Shown: positions 26,412 through 33,537 of the stretch, one piece after another
Layout of the letters: every line of letters starts with the position of its first letter
How positions within the stretch are numbered: position 1 is the first letter of the stretch
Program-made: the position numbers and the translations under genes
The notes under the pieces: generated by a model
Seen by the model: the letters and a program-made list of their open reading frames with translations, nothing else
Told to the model about the DNA's origin: nothing
The model's database searches: none
Assembly: GCA_013298075.1 (NCBI GenBank)
Contig: JAAFJG010000051.1
Location: 1 to 33,670 of the forward strand
Direction of reading: 5' to 3'
DNA from: Cytophagales bacterium
GTDB lineage: Bacteria > Bacteroidota > Bacteroidia > Cytophagales > Microscillaceae
DNA: 33,670 nt

Positions 26412-26550
26412 TATCTTCTAAAAAATATAATACCCATTTAAAAGCGTTTTTTATCGGAAAAATTCCTTTTTTATCGGAAAAATTCCTTCAAGGTTTTAAA
26501 AACCTTGAAGGAATCGTACTCGGTGGGTATATTATTTGCTACTTAGTCCC
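26412..26550. repeat. Palindromic repeat element (family 2)
   Basis: The right end, on the minus strand, reads GGGACTAAGTAGC then AATAATATACCC (26525-26550), as at 10981 and 11606. The left side has a weak inverted counterpart (CTAAAAAATATAATACCC, 26418-26435). Inside are an exact tandem 20-bp duplication TTTTTTATCGGAAAAATTCC (26447-26466, 26467-26486) and a hairpin at 26482-26514. The nature of the element is inferred. Confidence 0.5.
26482..26514. other. 16-bp perfect hairpin
   Basis: ATTCCTTCAAGGTTTT (26482-26497) and its complement (26499-26514) flank one base. There is no T tract after it, so it is more likely a repeat palindrome than a terminator. Confidence 0.7.
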
Positions 26551-26718
26551 TTAAAACCAATATTTTTAACCGTTTAAAAAAACATCGGGTAGTATAATGA
26601 AAAAAAAAAAAAAAAAATTGTAACAAAATACATGTAGTTTGGTAATCTATTCAAACGCTGATAAAAAATAACATCAGCATCAAAAAATTCACATTTAAAA
26701 TTATAAATTTTTAGTTAT

Positions 26719-27437
26719 ATGAAACGATCATAGTTGTCTGTTTAATTGCTTGTATTAATTTTTTGCATATTGATAATGTACAAGCACAAAAAAAGAAAGA
26801 ATTACGTAATAGTGATTTGAAAGCCGTAAAAATTGCTCGTAAAGAAGCAAGCAAACGTGAAAAACAAGGTTGGGACGTTCCTCCTGGGTCTATTCCAATG
26901 GCAAAATCATTCGAAAATGCTTGGGAATTAGAATTAGAAGAAAATGCAGATGGCTCTAAAAAATATATTGTAGCCACAGGTTCATCAGTCGCAGGTACAA
27001 ACTCAGCAGCAGACCAAGCAGCCATGACTGCCGCAAGAAATGAATTAGCAGCAGCGTTGGGGGCAAAAGTTTCTGAATTAATCGAAACAAAAAGAGCAAA
27101 CGACCAAATCGACCAGAAAACTGCCAACACATTAGACAAAACAGTTTCAAATAGTAAAACTTTAATTCAGGCGGAATTAACACAAATCAGAACAGGATAT
27201 AAAATTTATAGACAAGTTTCGGACCAGGTAGATAAAAAAGGAAGACCTTTGCAAGGGGCAAAAACTAATGTGAACGCAGAGGTAAAAATATTTTATAATC
27301 AAGAAGAGGCAATGAAAGCAGCTACAAAAATTATCAGAAAAGAACTTGAAAAAGAATCTGATGAATTAGGTAAACAATTAGATGATATTTTAAACATCAA
27401 CCCAAGAAAAAGAGGTGATGAATTGAAAAAAGACTAA
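26719..27437 (+). CDS. LPP20-like secreted protein with frameshifted signal peptide
   Basis: The body (from about 26790) is a secreted protein of about 220 residues with the Ala-rich helix-strand pattern SAADQAAMTAARNELAAALGAKVSEL and NVNAEVKIFYNQEEAMKAATKII, similar to LPP20-type domains; this family call is tentative. In its frame the 5' part codes a signal-like segment (TIIVVCLIACIN, then FLHIDNVQAQ) but has no ATG. The ATG at 26719 is one base out of frame: adding one A to ATGAAAC would give MKTIIVVCLIACINF and so on. As written, only a TTG at 26763, inside the signal, is in frame. Either a real mutation or a homopolymer sequencing error. A terminator follows. Confidence 0.7.
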
Positions 27438-27455
27438 TTCTACATTTCTAAATAT

Positions 27456-27486
27456 AAAGCCACTAACTAAAAAGGTGGCTTTTTTT
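27456..27486 (+). terminator. Terminator between the LPP20-like and DUF4384 genes
   Basis: AAAGCCAC (27456-27463) pairs with GTGGCTTT (27475-27482), followed by T to 27486. It ends 20 bp before the next start, so the second gene may be read partly by run-through. Confidence 0.75.
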
Positions 27487-27505
27487 AAATTTTATGACTA
27501 ACTAT

Positions 27506-28426
27506 ATGAAATCATTTTGCATATTTATTTTAATTTTTCTGAGTATTATTTCTTTTTCATTCGCACAAAAAAAAGAAAAAGAAAAAATTGTAAAAGTTTC
27601 TGCCAAAATCCAAGTATTGATGGAAGGAAGCTATAGCAAAGAAGCACTCAAACAAAAAGCCATCGAAACAGCCAGAATCAAAGCCATAGGCGATGAATTT
27701 GGCTATTCTATCGTGCAAGGCATCAATACACAAACCAAAACACTTTCAGGACAAGCCGTTTTAACTACTTCTTCGCTCAATGAAGTTTCAAATACTATCG
27801 TAAAAGGCGAATGGATAAGCGATGACAAAGGTTTTCCTATCACAAAATTTACGGTGAGAGAAAAAAATGGCGACCAAGAAATTTGGCTCGAATGTGAAGT
27901 AAAAGGAAAAGCACGCAAAATAATAGAAGCAAAGGTAAATTTTGAAACCTTTACTTATAAATGTAAAGATGACCCCAAAAAATGTATTACCACACAATTC
28001 AAAGAAAATGAAAGTATGTTTTTATATTTTAAAGCCGCTACAAAAGGTTTTTTGAGTGTTTTTATGTTAGAAAATGGCAAAGTTTTTCGTTTATTGCCTT
28101 ATCGTGACATGGAAAATGAGTACGAAAGTTTGGTGCCTGTGATAGCAGACAAAGAGTACTTACTTTTTTCGCCTGAACATCGCAATTATTTTCAAGGATA
28201 TGGAATGGTTGATGAATATGGCTTGACTTTGCCAGAAGATAAAACGCCTTTATCTAATATGCTTTTTGTTGCCTTTTCTGAAAAATCATTTAAAAAGCCA
28301 TTAATGGAAGAAGCCGATGGTTTTAAAACCTTAACTTTAACAAAATTTCAAGAATGGTTAAATCAAAATAAAGGGTTAGACAAAAGTTTTCAAGTGCAAA
28401 GAATTCCAATTAGTGTGAATGAATAG
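27506..28426 (+). CDS. Secreted DUF4384 protein
   Basis: 306 residues. Signal peptide MKSFCIFILIFLSIISFSFA is cut before Q21. The start at 27506 gives a standard signal; ATG 27494 would add four residues. The N-terminal half (about 30-150) has an Ala/Lys helix followed by strands (KEALKQKAIETARIKAIGDEFGYSI) like LPP20/FlgT-type domains. The C-terminal half (about 165-280) is DUF4384: SMFLYFKAATKGFLSVFMLENGKVFRLLPY, later NMLFVAFSEKSF. In other bacteria DUF4384 accompanies surface or protease modules, with unknown function. It follows a related-looking secreted protein gene, suggesting one envelope system. Confidence 0.78.
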   Translation: MKSFCIFILIFLSIISFSFAQKKEKEKIVKVSAKIQVLMEGSYSKEALKQKAIETARIKAIGDEFGYSIVQGINTQTKTLSGQAVLTTSSLNEVSNTIVKGEWISDDKGFPITKFTVREKNGDQEIWLECEVKGKARKIIEAKVNFETFTYKCKDDPKKCITTQFKENESMFLYFKAATKGFLSVFMLENGKVFRLLPYRDMENEYESLVPVIADKEYLLFSPEHRNYFQGYGMVDEYGLTLPEDKTPLSNMLFVAFSEKSFKKPLMEEADGFKTLTLTKFQEWLNQNKGLDKSFQVQRIPISVNE

Positions 28427-28628
28427 AAAATAATTGTTAGTGTAATTAAAACTGTGGAAAATTATTTTGTACCAAAATATTTACAATTTTTTTATAAATA
28501 AAGTGGATTAATTGACATAAAATTACAAATAAAATCGCTATTTTTATTTATACCACACGAAAAATTACAGTACCCTTTTTTTTTATTTTGATTGGTTCAA
28601 GAATAGAATAGAATATCAATAAGAATCA

Positions 28629-29639
28629 TTAATCTTTATACAAATTTTTTGCTTTCTCTAATCTTTTTTTAATTTGATTGACTAAAATTCGAGGCGATAA
28701 AACTTTGATTGCCTCTCCAAAACTTAAAATTTCTTTTTGAAGTTCAAAATTTAAAATTACTTCAATCGTAATAATGATAGTCAATTCTCTTTCTTTGACT
28801 ACTTTTTGAGAGGGATGCAAAGGTTTTGTAAGAATATAAGGTGCATTTTCTATGTCTATTTCTAAAACAATTAGCGAAGGTTTGTTTGAAATGGCTTTTG
28901 TAACGCCTATCAAATCACTAAAATACGTATCAAAATTAATATCAGTATCGATAAAATCTTCGTTTTCATTGTCTTTTACCGCCATAATTCTATCCAAAGC
29001 CAACGTAAATAAATTCCCATTTTCTTTTCGATGAGCAATCAAAAACCAACGATTTCTATATTCTTTTAATAAACGTGGAAAATAAGTATGCGTTTGAGAT
29101 TCTTTTGCTTTAAACGATTTATATTCGATAGATAGAACTTTTTTTTGTAAAATGGCTTGATACAAAGGCGTAATATACGCAATTCCTTTTAGGTCTTGAT
29201 TGTTTTCAAATTGGATATAATTTTTTGTTTTTTTGATAGATTTATTCAAATTATTTTCCAATTTCAACACCACTTCTTCCATTTCTCCAAAATAATTAAA
29301 GCCACTAAATTGTTTCAAAACGCCTAAAATATCTTTTAATTTTTCGACATCTTTTGGATTGATAGCCACTTTCGAAATACTATAATTTTTATCTTCATAT
29401 ATATAATATTTTTTATCTTGAATGACAATGGGCGCATTATAACCCAATTTATCGCTTCTCATTAATTGAATATCAGCCTGAATAGTGCGTTTGCTTACGC
29501 CTGTTTTGATGCCTTCATAATCGTCTAAGGCTTCCGAAACTTTGTCAATCAAATCGTCCAAAGTCCATTGTCGAAACCTATTTTGTAAACATTTATCTAT
29601 CGTTTTGTAACGAATTAAGGCTAATTTATTGATAGACAT
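28629..29639 (-). CDS. WYL-domain transcriptional regulator
   Basis: 336 residues. An N-terminal winged helix-turn-helix (about 1-70, LIDKVSEALDDYEGIKTGVSKRTIQADIQLMRS) is followed by a WYL ligand-binding domain (about 150-250) with LYQAILQKKVLSIEYKSFKAKESQTHTYFPRLLKEYRNRWFLIAHRKEN, where RWFL corresponds to the WYL triplet. A WCX-type C-terminal domain ends the protein. Such proteins sense nucleic acid or nucleotide ligands and often control defence or DNA repair genes, but none is beside it. A MITE copy lies 25 bp upstream of its start and probably carries or interrupts its promoter. Confidence 0.9.
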   Translation of the reverse strand: MSINKLALIRYKTIDKCLQNRFRQWTLDDLIDKVSEALDDYEGIKTGVSKRTIQADIQLMRSDKLGYNAPIVIQDKKYYIYEDKNYSISKVAINPKDVEKLKDILGVLKQFSGFNYFGEMEEVVLKLENNLNKSIKKTKNYIQFENNQDLKGIAYITPLYQAILQKKVLSIEYKSFKAKESQTHTYFPRLLKEYRNRWFLIAHRKENGNLFTLALDRIMAVKDNENEDFIDTDINFDTYFSDLIGVTKAISNKPSLIVLEIDIENAPYILTKPLHPSQKVVKERELTIIITIEVILNFELQKEILSFGEAIKVLSPRILVNQIKKRLEKAKNLYKD

Positions 29640-29663
29640 AGAGTTTCATTTTAATAATTTATT

Positions 29664-29884
29664 AGTTCACAGGAAATTATTGCGGATATAATTTGTTTTG
29701 TATGAATAGAAATAGTAGTTATGCCATTTATTTAGAAAATATAAAAATATCAATTTAAAAAATGCAGAAATTTCGGCTAAGGCCAAGAATTGAATTTTAT
29801 ATTATCCTCCAGATAAATCTGGAGGCAATTCAAAAAATACATTTCAAAATTTTTTTCATGTTCCGCACAAATTTCCTAAGAACC
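29664..29884 (+). repeat. MITE-like element, near-complete copy (family 1)
   Basis: 221 bp. The left end AGTTCACAGGAAATTATTGC is the inverse of the right end (TTCCGCACAAATTTCCTAAG then AACC). The central palindrome is at 29807-29826, preceded by GGCTAAGGCCAAGAATTG. The flanking 8 bp match only partly, so the target duplication has decayed or been lost. It lies between the pseudo-dihydroorotase stop and the WYL gene start. Confidence 0.85.
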
Positions 29885-29915
29885 AAATATTTTTATTTTT
29901 TTCATCCTTATTGCA

Positions 29916-31187
29916 TTATTCTATCCAACCATTTTTATAAATTCCTATTACTTTTCCTTTTAATTCTTGATTTAAAAAAGGAGAATTATTTGATTTTGAA
30001 ACAATATTTTCTTTTTTTACTACCCATTTTTCATTTGGATTAAAAAAAGTTAGATTTGCTTTTTCTCCCATCTCAATTTTTTCGGAAGATAATTGTAAAA
30101 GTTTTCGAGGAATAGTAGTCATTTTATCGATTAAATGTTCTAAAGAAAGCGTAGAAAAAGTATTACTTACTGCAAAAGCCGTTTCTAAACCAATTGCCCC
30201 AAAATCTGCCATATCAAATTCTAATAATTTACTTTCTGAATCTTGTGGCGTATGAGCCGAAACCAACACATCAATCGTATCATCAAGCAAACCTTTTATC
30301 AAGGCTAATTGATCATTTTTTGTTCTAAATGGTGGATTTACTTTTAAATATGTATCAAAATCATTCAAATCTTCCTCAGTAAAAGCAATTTGATGAGCCG
30401 CCATACTACAGCTAACATTCAAACCTTGTTTTTTTGCTTCTCTAATCAAATCAACACTTTCAGCCGTTGAAATCAAATGAAAATGAATTTTTCCTTTGGT
30501 ATAAGCCAAAATTTTTAAATCTCTTTGGATAATAATTTCTTCTGCCAAATTAGGAATACCTTTTAAACCTAAAAAAGTAGACGTTTCGCCCTCGTTCATT
30601 TGCCCAAATTTTGCTAAATAAACGTCTTCTGATTTTTGCATCAACAAACCATCAAATTTTTGTAAATACAATAAAATTTTTCTTATCATATCAGAATTTT
30701 CTATGGTTTTATCGCCATCAGAAAACGCAACCGCTCCCGCATAATGCAAATCAATCATTTCTGTCAAGTCTTTTCCCAAATTATCTATGGTAACAGAAGC
30801 AATCGGTAATAAATCAATATGTGGATTTTGATATGTAAAATTTTTGATAAATTGAATTTGATTTTTAGTTTGAATGATAGGATTTGTATTAGGCATCACA
30901 CAAATACTCGTAAATCCGCCTTTTAAAGCACTTTTTGCCCCTGTTTCTAAAGTTTCTTTGTATTCAAAACCTGGTTCGCCTAATTGTGCGTACATATCTA
31001 CCCAACCCACAGACGCACACGAGCCAGCAAAATCTTTGATAATTATATCTTCTAAAAAAATAGGATTTTCATTTACATCATAAATTCCTGAAATTTTATG
31101 TTGATTATCGATGTATAAATGCACTTTTTTTTGATGAAAAGTAGAATTTTTATCAATAATTTCTATATTTTTAAATAAAAATGACAT
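29916..31187 (-). CDS. Catalytically dead dihydroorotase homologue (PyrC'-like)
   Basis: A 423-residue amidohydrolase-fold protein, clearly a type I dihydroorotase by framework: EPGFEYKETLETGAKSALKGGFTSICVMPNTNP, GLETAFAVSNTF and the C-terminal KANLTFFNP. Yet the metal site is gone: HxHLR is Y66-A-Q68-L-G; HAED is K185-S-E-D; the metal His before STAES is Leu; PHH is AHQ; and the catalytic Asp of TDHAPH is A311 (SAHTPQ). In Pseudomonas such a PyrC' supports aspartate transcarbamoylase structure. pyrB lies 1 kb away on the same strand, so a similar scaffold role is inferred. Another, active dihydroorotase must exist elsewhere. Confidence 0.88.
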   Translation of the reverse strand: MSFLFKNIEIIDKNSTFHQKKVHLYIDNQHKISGIYDVNENPIFLEDIIIKDFAGSCASVGWVDMYAQLGEPGFEYKETLETGAKSALKGGFTSICVMPNTNPIIQTKNQIQFIKNFTYQNPHIDLLPIASVTIDNLGKDLTEMIDLHYAGAVAFSDGDKTIENSDMIRKILLYLQKFDGLLMQKSEDVYLAKFGQMNEGETSTFLGLKGIPNLAEEIIIQRDLKILAYTKGKIHFHLISTAESVDLIREAKKQGLNVSCSMAAHQIAFTEEDLNDFDTYLKVNPPFRTKNDQLALIKGLLDDTIDVLVSAHTPQDSESKLLEFDMADFGAIGLETAFAVSNTFSTLSLEHLIDKMTTIPRKLLQLSSEKIEMGEKANLTFFNPNEKWVVKKENIVSKSNNSPFLNQELKGKVIGIYKNGWIE

Positions 31188-31252
31188 CTTAAATTATGAT
31201 TGAGAAATAAAAATGAAAAAATAAGAATAGTTTTTTGCTTATAAATTTGTTG

Positions 31253-31260
31253 CAAAAATA
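31253..31260 (-). promoter_or_regulatory. -7 promoter element of the pseudo-dihydroorotase gene
   Basis: The minus strand reads TATTTTTG, matching TAnnTTTG, 65 bp before the ATG. There is no -33 match at normal spacing. Confidence 0.45.
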
Positions 31261-31353
31261 ATAATAATTTTTATTTTAATCATTATTTTTCAAAACTTTA
31301 TACAAACGTTTGCCGAAATATTTATACATCAAAAATATCTATAAAAATAAAAT

Positions 31354-31455
31354 AAAAAAATAAATCTTTTGAGATAAATTCCCTTCTATTCTCCTCGGTC
31401 TGTGTGCCACAGACCGAGGATTAAAACAAAAAAATAAATCTTTTGAGATAAATTC
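31354..31455. repeat. 28-bp direct repeat flanking a 13-bp palindrome
   Basis: Identical 28-bp copies at 31354-31381 and 31428-31455 (core TAAATCTTTTGAGATAAATT). Between them a perfect hairpin, TCCTCGGTCTGTG (31392-31404) with CACAGACCGAGGA (31408-31420) and a 3-nt loop, is far more GC-rich than its surroundings. It looks like a small inserted palindromic unit. Confidence 0.8.
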
Positions 31456-31554
31456 TTAAAAAAAAAAATTTAATAATACTTTGTATTACAAGGAACTATT
31501 TATTACATTTTACGTTTATATCAATAAGCAAAGCAAAAATTATCAAATTAGAAT

Positions 31555-31953
31555 ATGAATGTAGAGAATACACAGGTGCAAATGCGAAAAGGAATTTTAG
31601 AATTTTGTATATTGCACATTATTTCAAGAGGAGAAATTTATTCTTCTGATATGTTAAAAGAACTCAAAGAAGCAAAAATTATTGTGGTAGAAGGTACTTT
31701 ATATCCGTTGCTTACTCGCCTCAAAAATTCAGAATTATTGGGTTATAGTTGGAAAGAATCTAATTCGGGTCCTCCACAAAAACACTTTTTTTTGACAGAA
31801 ATTGGCAATGATTTTTTAGAAAAATTGAACGAAACTTGGTTAGATTTAATAGAATCTACCAATCAAATCATCAAAAAAACAAATGCTAATTTATACCAAA
31901 AAATTATGCAAATACAAATGGAAGCAATTATATTAAATCAAAAAGATTCTTAG
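31555..31953 (+). CDS. PadR-family transcriptional regulator, C-terminus set by a MITE
   Basis: A 132-residue winged-helix regulator. PadR signatures: MRKGILEFCILHIISRGEIYSSDMLKELKE, VVEGTLYPLLTRLKNSELLGYSWKESNSGPPQKHFFLTEIG, then a dimerising helix. In this phylum a PspC-domain or other membrane protein gene often follows and is co-regulated; here none does. The last codons and the TAG stop lie in the terminal repeat of the MITE copy that begins at 31945, so the natural C-terminus may have been longer. The protein core is intact and probably works. Confidence 0.88.
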   Translation: MNVENTQVQMRKGILEFCILHIISRGEIYSSDMLKELKEAKIIVVEGTLYPLLTRLKNSELLGYSWKESNSGPPQKHFFLTEIGNDFLEKLNETWLDLIESTNQIIKKTNANLYQKIMQIQMEAIILNQKDS

Positions 31954-32155
31954 GAAATTTGTGCGGAAAATGAATTTTTTTTTGAAATGTGTTTTTTGAA
32001 TTCCCTCCAGATTTATCTGGAGGATAATATAAAATTCAATTCTTGGCTCTAGCCGAAATCTCTACGTTTTTCAAATTGATATTTTTCTATATTTTCAAGA
32101 TAAATCGCTATTTATAGTAGAATAAAATTAGTTCCGCAATAATTTCATAAGAACC
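31945..32155 (-). repeat. MITE-like element, complete copy overlapping the PadR gene end (family 1)
   Basis: 211 bp. The ends are GATTCTTAGGAAATT...TGCGGAA and its inverted counterpart ending AATTTCATAAGAACC, about 20 of 24 positions paired. The central palindrome complement is at 32006-32025. No matching 8-bp flanks are seen, which could mean a deletion or recombination next to this copy. Confidence 0.85.
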
Positions 32156-32173
32156 GATTTTTTTTATAGAATA

Positions 32174-33088
32174 TTATTCATTTTTTGATTGTGCCAATAA
32201 ATATAAAATTGCCATTCGAACCGCCACACCATTTTCTACTTGGTCTAAAATAATAGAATGATGAGAATCTGCGGCATCACTACTCAATTCTACGCCACGA
32301 TTGATAGGACCTGGATGCATCAATATAATTTCTTTATTCAATGAATCTAACATTTTTTTATCAATACCAAAATACAAATTATATTCTCTCAAAGAGGGAA
32401 AATATTTGATTTGTTGCCTTTCTAATTGTATTCTCAACACATTTGCCACATCACACCAAGCCAACGCTTTCATGACATCAGTTTCAATTTTTACGCCCAA
32501 TGCACTCGCATAACGAGGCAAAAGCGTTATAGGACCGCAAATCATTACTTCTGCTCCTAATTTTTGTAAGGCGAAAATATCAGAAAGTGCGACTCTTGAA
32601 TGTAAAATATCACCAATAATGGCTACTTTTTTTCCTTCAATTTCACCTAATTTTTCTTGAATTGAAAAACAATCTAATAAAGCTTGCGTAGGGTGTTCAT
32701 GTGTGCCATCGCCTGCATTGATAATGTTTGCGTTGATATGTTTGGCTAAAAAATGGGGTGCGCCCACACTTGCATGACGCATTACTATCATATCAACTTT
32801 CATTGCCAATATATTTTGGACTGTATCTAATAAAGTTTCGCCTTTTTTGACCGAACTACTTGAGGATGAAAAATTAATGACATCAGCGGAAAGTCTTTTT
32901 TCTGCTAATTCGAAAGATAATCGAGTGCGTGTAGAGTTTTCAAAAAAAACATTGGCAATCGTAACTTCTCTTAATGAAGGTACTTTTTTGATAGGTCTTT
33001 GTAAAACTTCTTTGAAATTTTTGGCTGTGTCTAATATTTGTATAATTTCTTGCTTAGAAATATTTTTGATACCTAATAAATGTTTCAT
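32174..33088 (-). CDS. pyrB: Aspartate carbamoyltransferase catalytic subunit
   Basis: A 304-residue enzyme joining carbamoyl phosphate and aspartate in pyrimidine synthesis. Carbamoyl-phosphate loop FFENSTRTRLSFE (residues 49-61), SSSSSVKKGET with the catalytic Ser/Lys loop, GDGTHEHPTQALLD and HPGPINRGVE are all intact. The frame continues to 33139, but ATG 33088 gives the normal N-terminus and sits 20 bp after the -7 element. No pyrI regulatory gene is adjacent; instead a dead dihydroorotase lies downstream on the same strand, the arrangement partner seen in pyrB-pyrC' systems. Confidence 0.95.
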   Translation of the reverse strand: MKHLLGIKNISKQEIIQILDTAKNFKEVLQRPIKKVPSLREVTIANVFFENSTRTRLSFELAEKRLSADVINFSSSSSSVKKGETLLDTVQNILAMKVDMIVMRHASVGAPHFLAKHINANIINAGDGTHEHPTQALLDCFSIQEKLGEIEGKKVAIIGDILHSRVALSDIFALQKLGAEVMICGPITLLPRYASALGVKIETDVMKALAWCDVANVLRIQLERQQIKYFPSLREYNLYFGIDKKMLDSLNKEIILMHPGPINRGVELSSDAADSHHSIILDQVENGVAVRMAILYLLAQSKNE

Positions 33089-33108
33089 AATTTGCCTCGA
33101 TTTTGGTG

Positions 33109-33140
33109 CAAAAGTAACATTTTTTTTTATTTTACACAAA
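33109..33140 (-). promoter_or_regulatory. Bacteroidota-type promoter of pyrB
   Basis: On the minus strand: -33 TTTG (33140-33137), a 20-bp spacer, -7 TACTTTTG (33116-33109). The -33 element is the end of the T tract of the tRNA terminator. Confidence 0.7.
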
Positions 33141-33175
33141 AAAAACTCATATTTATAAAAAATATGAGTTTTTTT
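33139..33175 (-). terminator. Terminator of tRNA-Asn
   Basis: AAAAAAACTCATATTT (33139-33154) pairs perfectly with AAATATGAGTTTTTTT (33160-33175), loop of 5. It follows the tRNA by 5 bp on the minus strand and ends in a T run that overlaps the pyrB -33 box. Confidence 0.85.
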
Positions 33176-33180
33176 GTTTG

Positions 33181-33254
33181 CTCTCTCTCTTGGGCTTGAA
33201 CCAAGGACCCTCTGATTAACAGTCAGATGCTCTAACCAACTGAGCTAAGAAAGA
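33181..33254 (-). tRNA. tRNA-Asn(GTT)
   Basis: 74 nt, complete cloverleaf. The acceptor stem TCTTTCT pairs with AGAGAGA (one G-U). The D stem is GCTC/GAGC, the anticodon stem TCTGA/TCAGA with loop CTGTTAA and anticodon GTT at 33220-33218, and the T stem CTTGG/CCAAG with loop TTCAAGC. The discriminator is G, as expected for Asn. The CCA end is not encoded (CAA follows). The T loop ends in AAGC where TTCGA is usual, a minor variant. Confidence 0.95.
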
Positions 33255-33283
33255 ATATGTGTGATTATTTTCAAATCGTGTTG

Positions 33284-33315
33284 CAAAGTAAATACTTTTT
33301 TTTTAAACTTCCAAA
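33284..33315 (-). promoter_or_regulatory. Probable promoter of tRNA-Asn
   Basis: On the minus strand: TTTG (33315-33312), a 20-bp spacer, then TTACTTTG (33291-33284), a near match to TAnnTTTG, 29 bp before the tRNA. Confidence 0.5.
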
Positions 33316-33402
33316 TATTTTGAGAAATATTTTTAAAATATTTTTTAATTTATTGATTTTCAATAAATTATTTTTTATTCTAAAATCTTTCTGAAATGCC
33401 TA

Positions 33403-33537
33403 TAGTGTTTAGTCGGAGTAAAAATTCGTTTTTTATTTTGTAAACAACATCTAAAAAATAGGTTTTAACGCCTGTTTTTTAGATGAGAAACAGGTTTTTA
33501 TTTCATTCTCCAAAATTTTGAAAAAGACTGAACACTA
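33403..33537. repeat. Element with inverted ends and internal hairpin (family 3)
   Basis: The ends TAGTGTTTAGTC (33403-33414) and GACTGAACACTA (33526-33537) are inverted repeats with 11 of 12 positions matching. Inside, CATCTAAAAAATAGG (33448-33462) pairs with CCTGTTTTTTAGATG (33471-33485), 14 of 15. About 135 bp, no coding capacity; MITE-like by shape. Only one copy is in the window. Confidence 0.6.

Larger units (their letters stand above)
26146..26718. other. Repeat-rich intergenic region
   Basis: No gene is supported; a 69-codon frame at 26232-26441 has odd, repeat-derived composition. The region holds the minus-strand promoter at 26171, family-2 repeat ends, a 20-bp tandem duplication, a 16-bp hairpin and an 18-base A run at 26600-26617. 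Confidence 0.6.
31188..31554. other. Divergent intergenic region, pseudo-dihydroorotase / PadR gene
   Basis: It holds the minus-strand promoter at 31253 and a 28-bp direct repeat flanking a strong palindrome (31354-31455). No gene was seen. Confidence 0.6.

Noticed and set aside
26232-26441. 69-codon plus-strand frame
   Set aside because: It overlaps repeat ends and has no family or start context; likely random.
29762-30043. 93-codon plus-strand frame
   Set aside because: It runs across a MITE copy and the antisense of the pseudo-dihydroorotase gene.
29916-31187. Active dihydroorotase (pyrC)
   Set aside because: Metal and catalytic residues are replaced throughout, so only the fold can be claimed.
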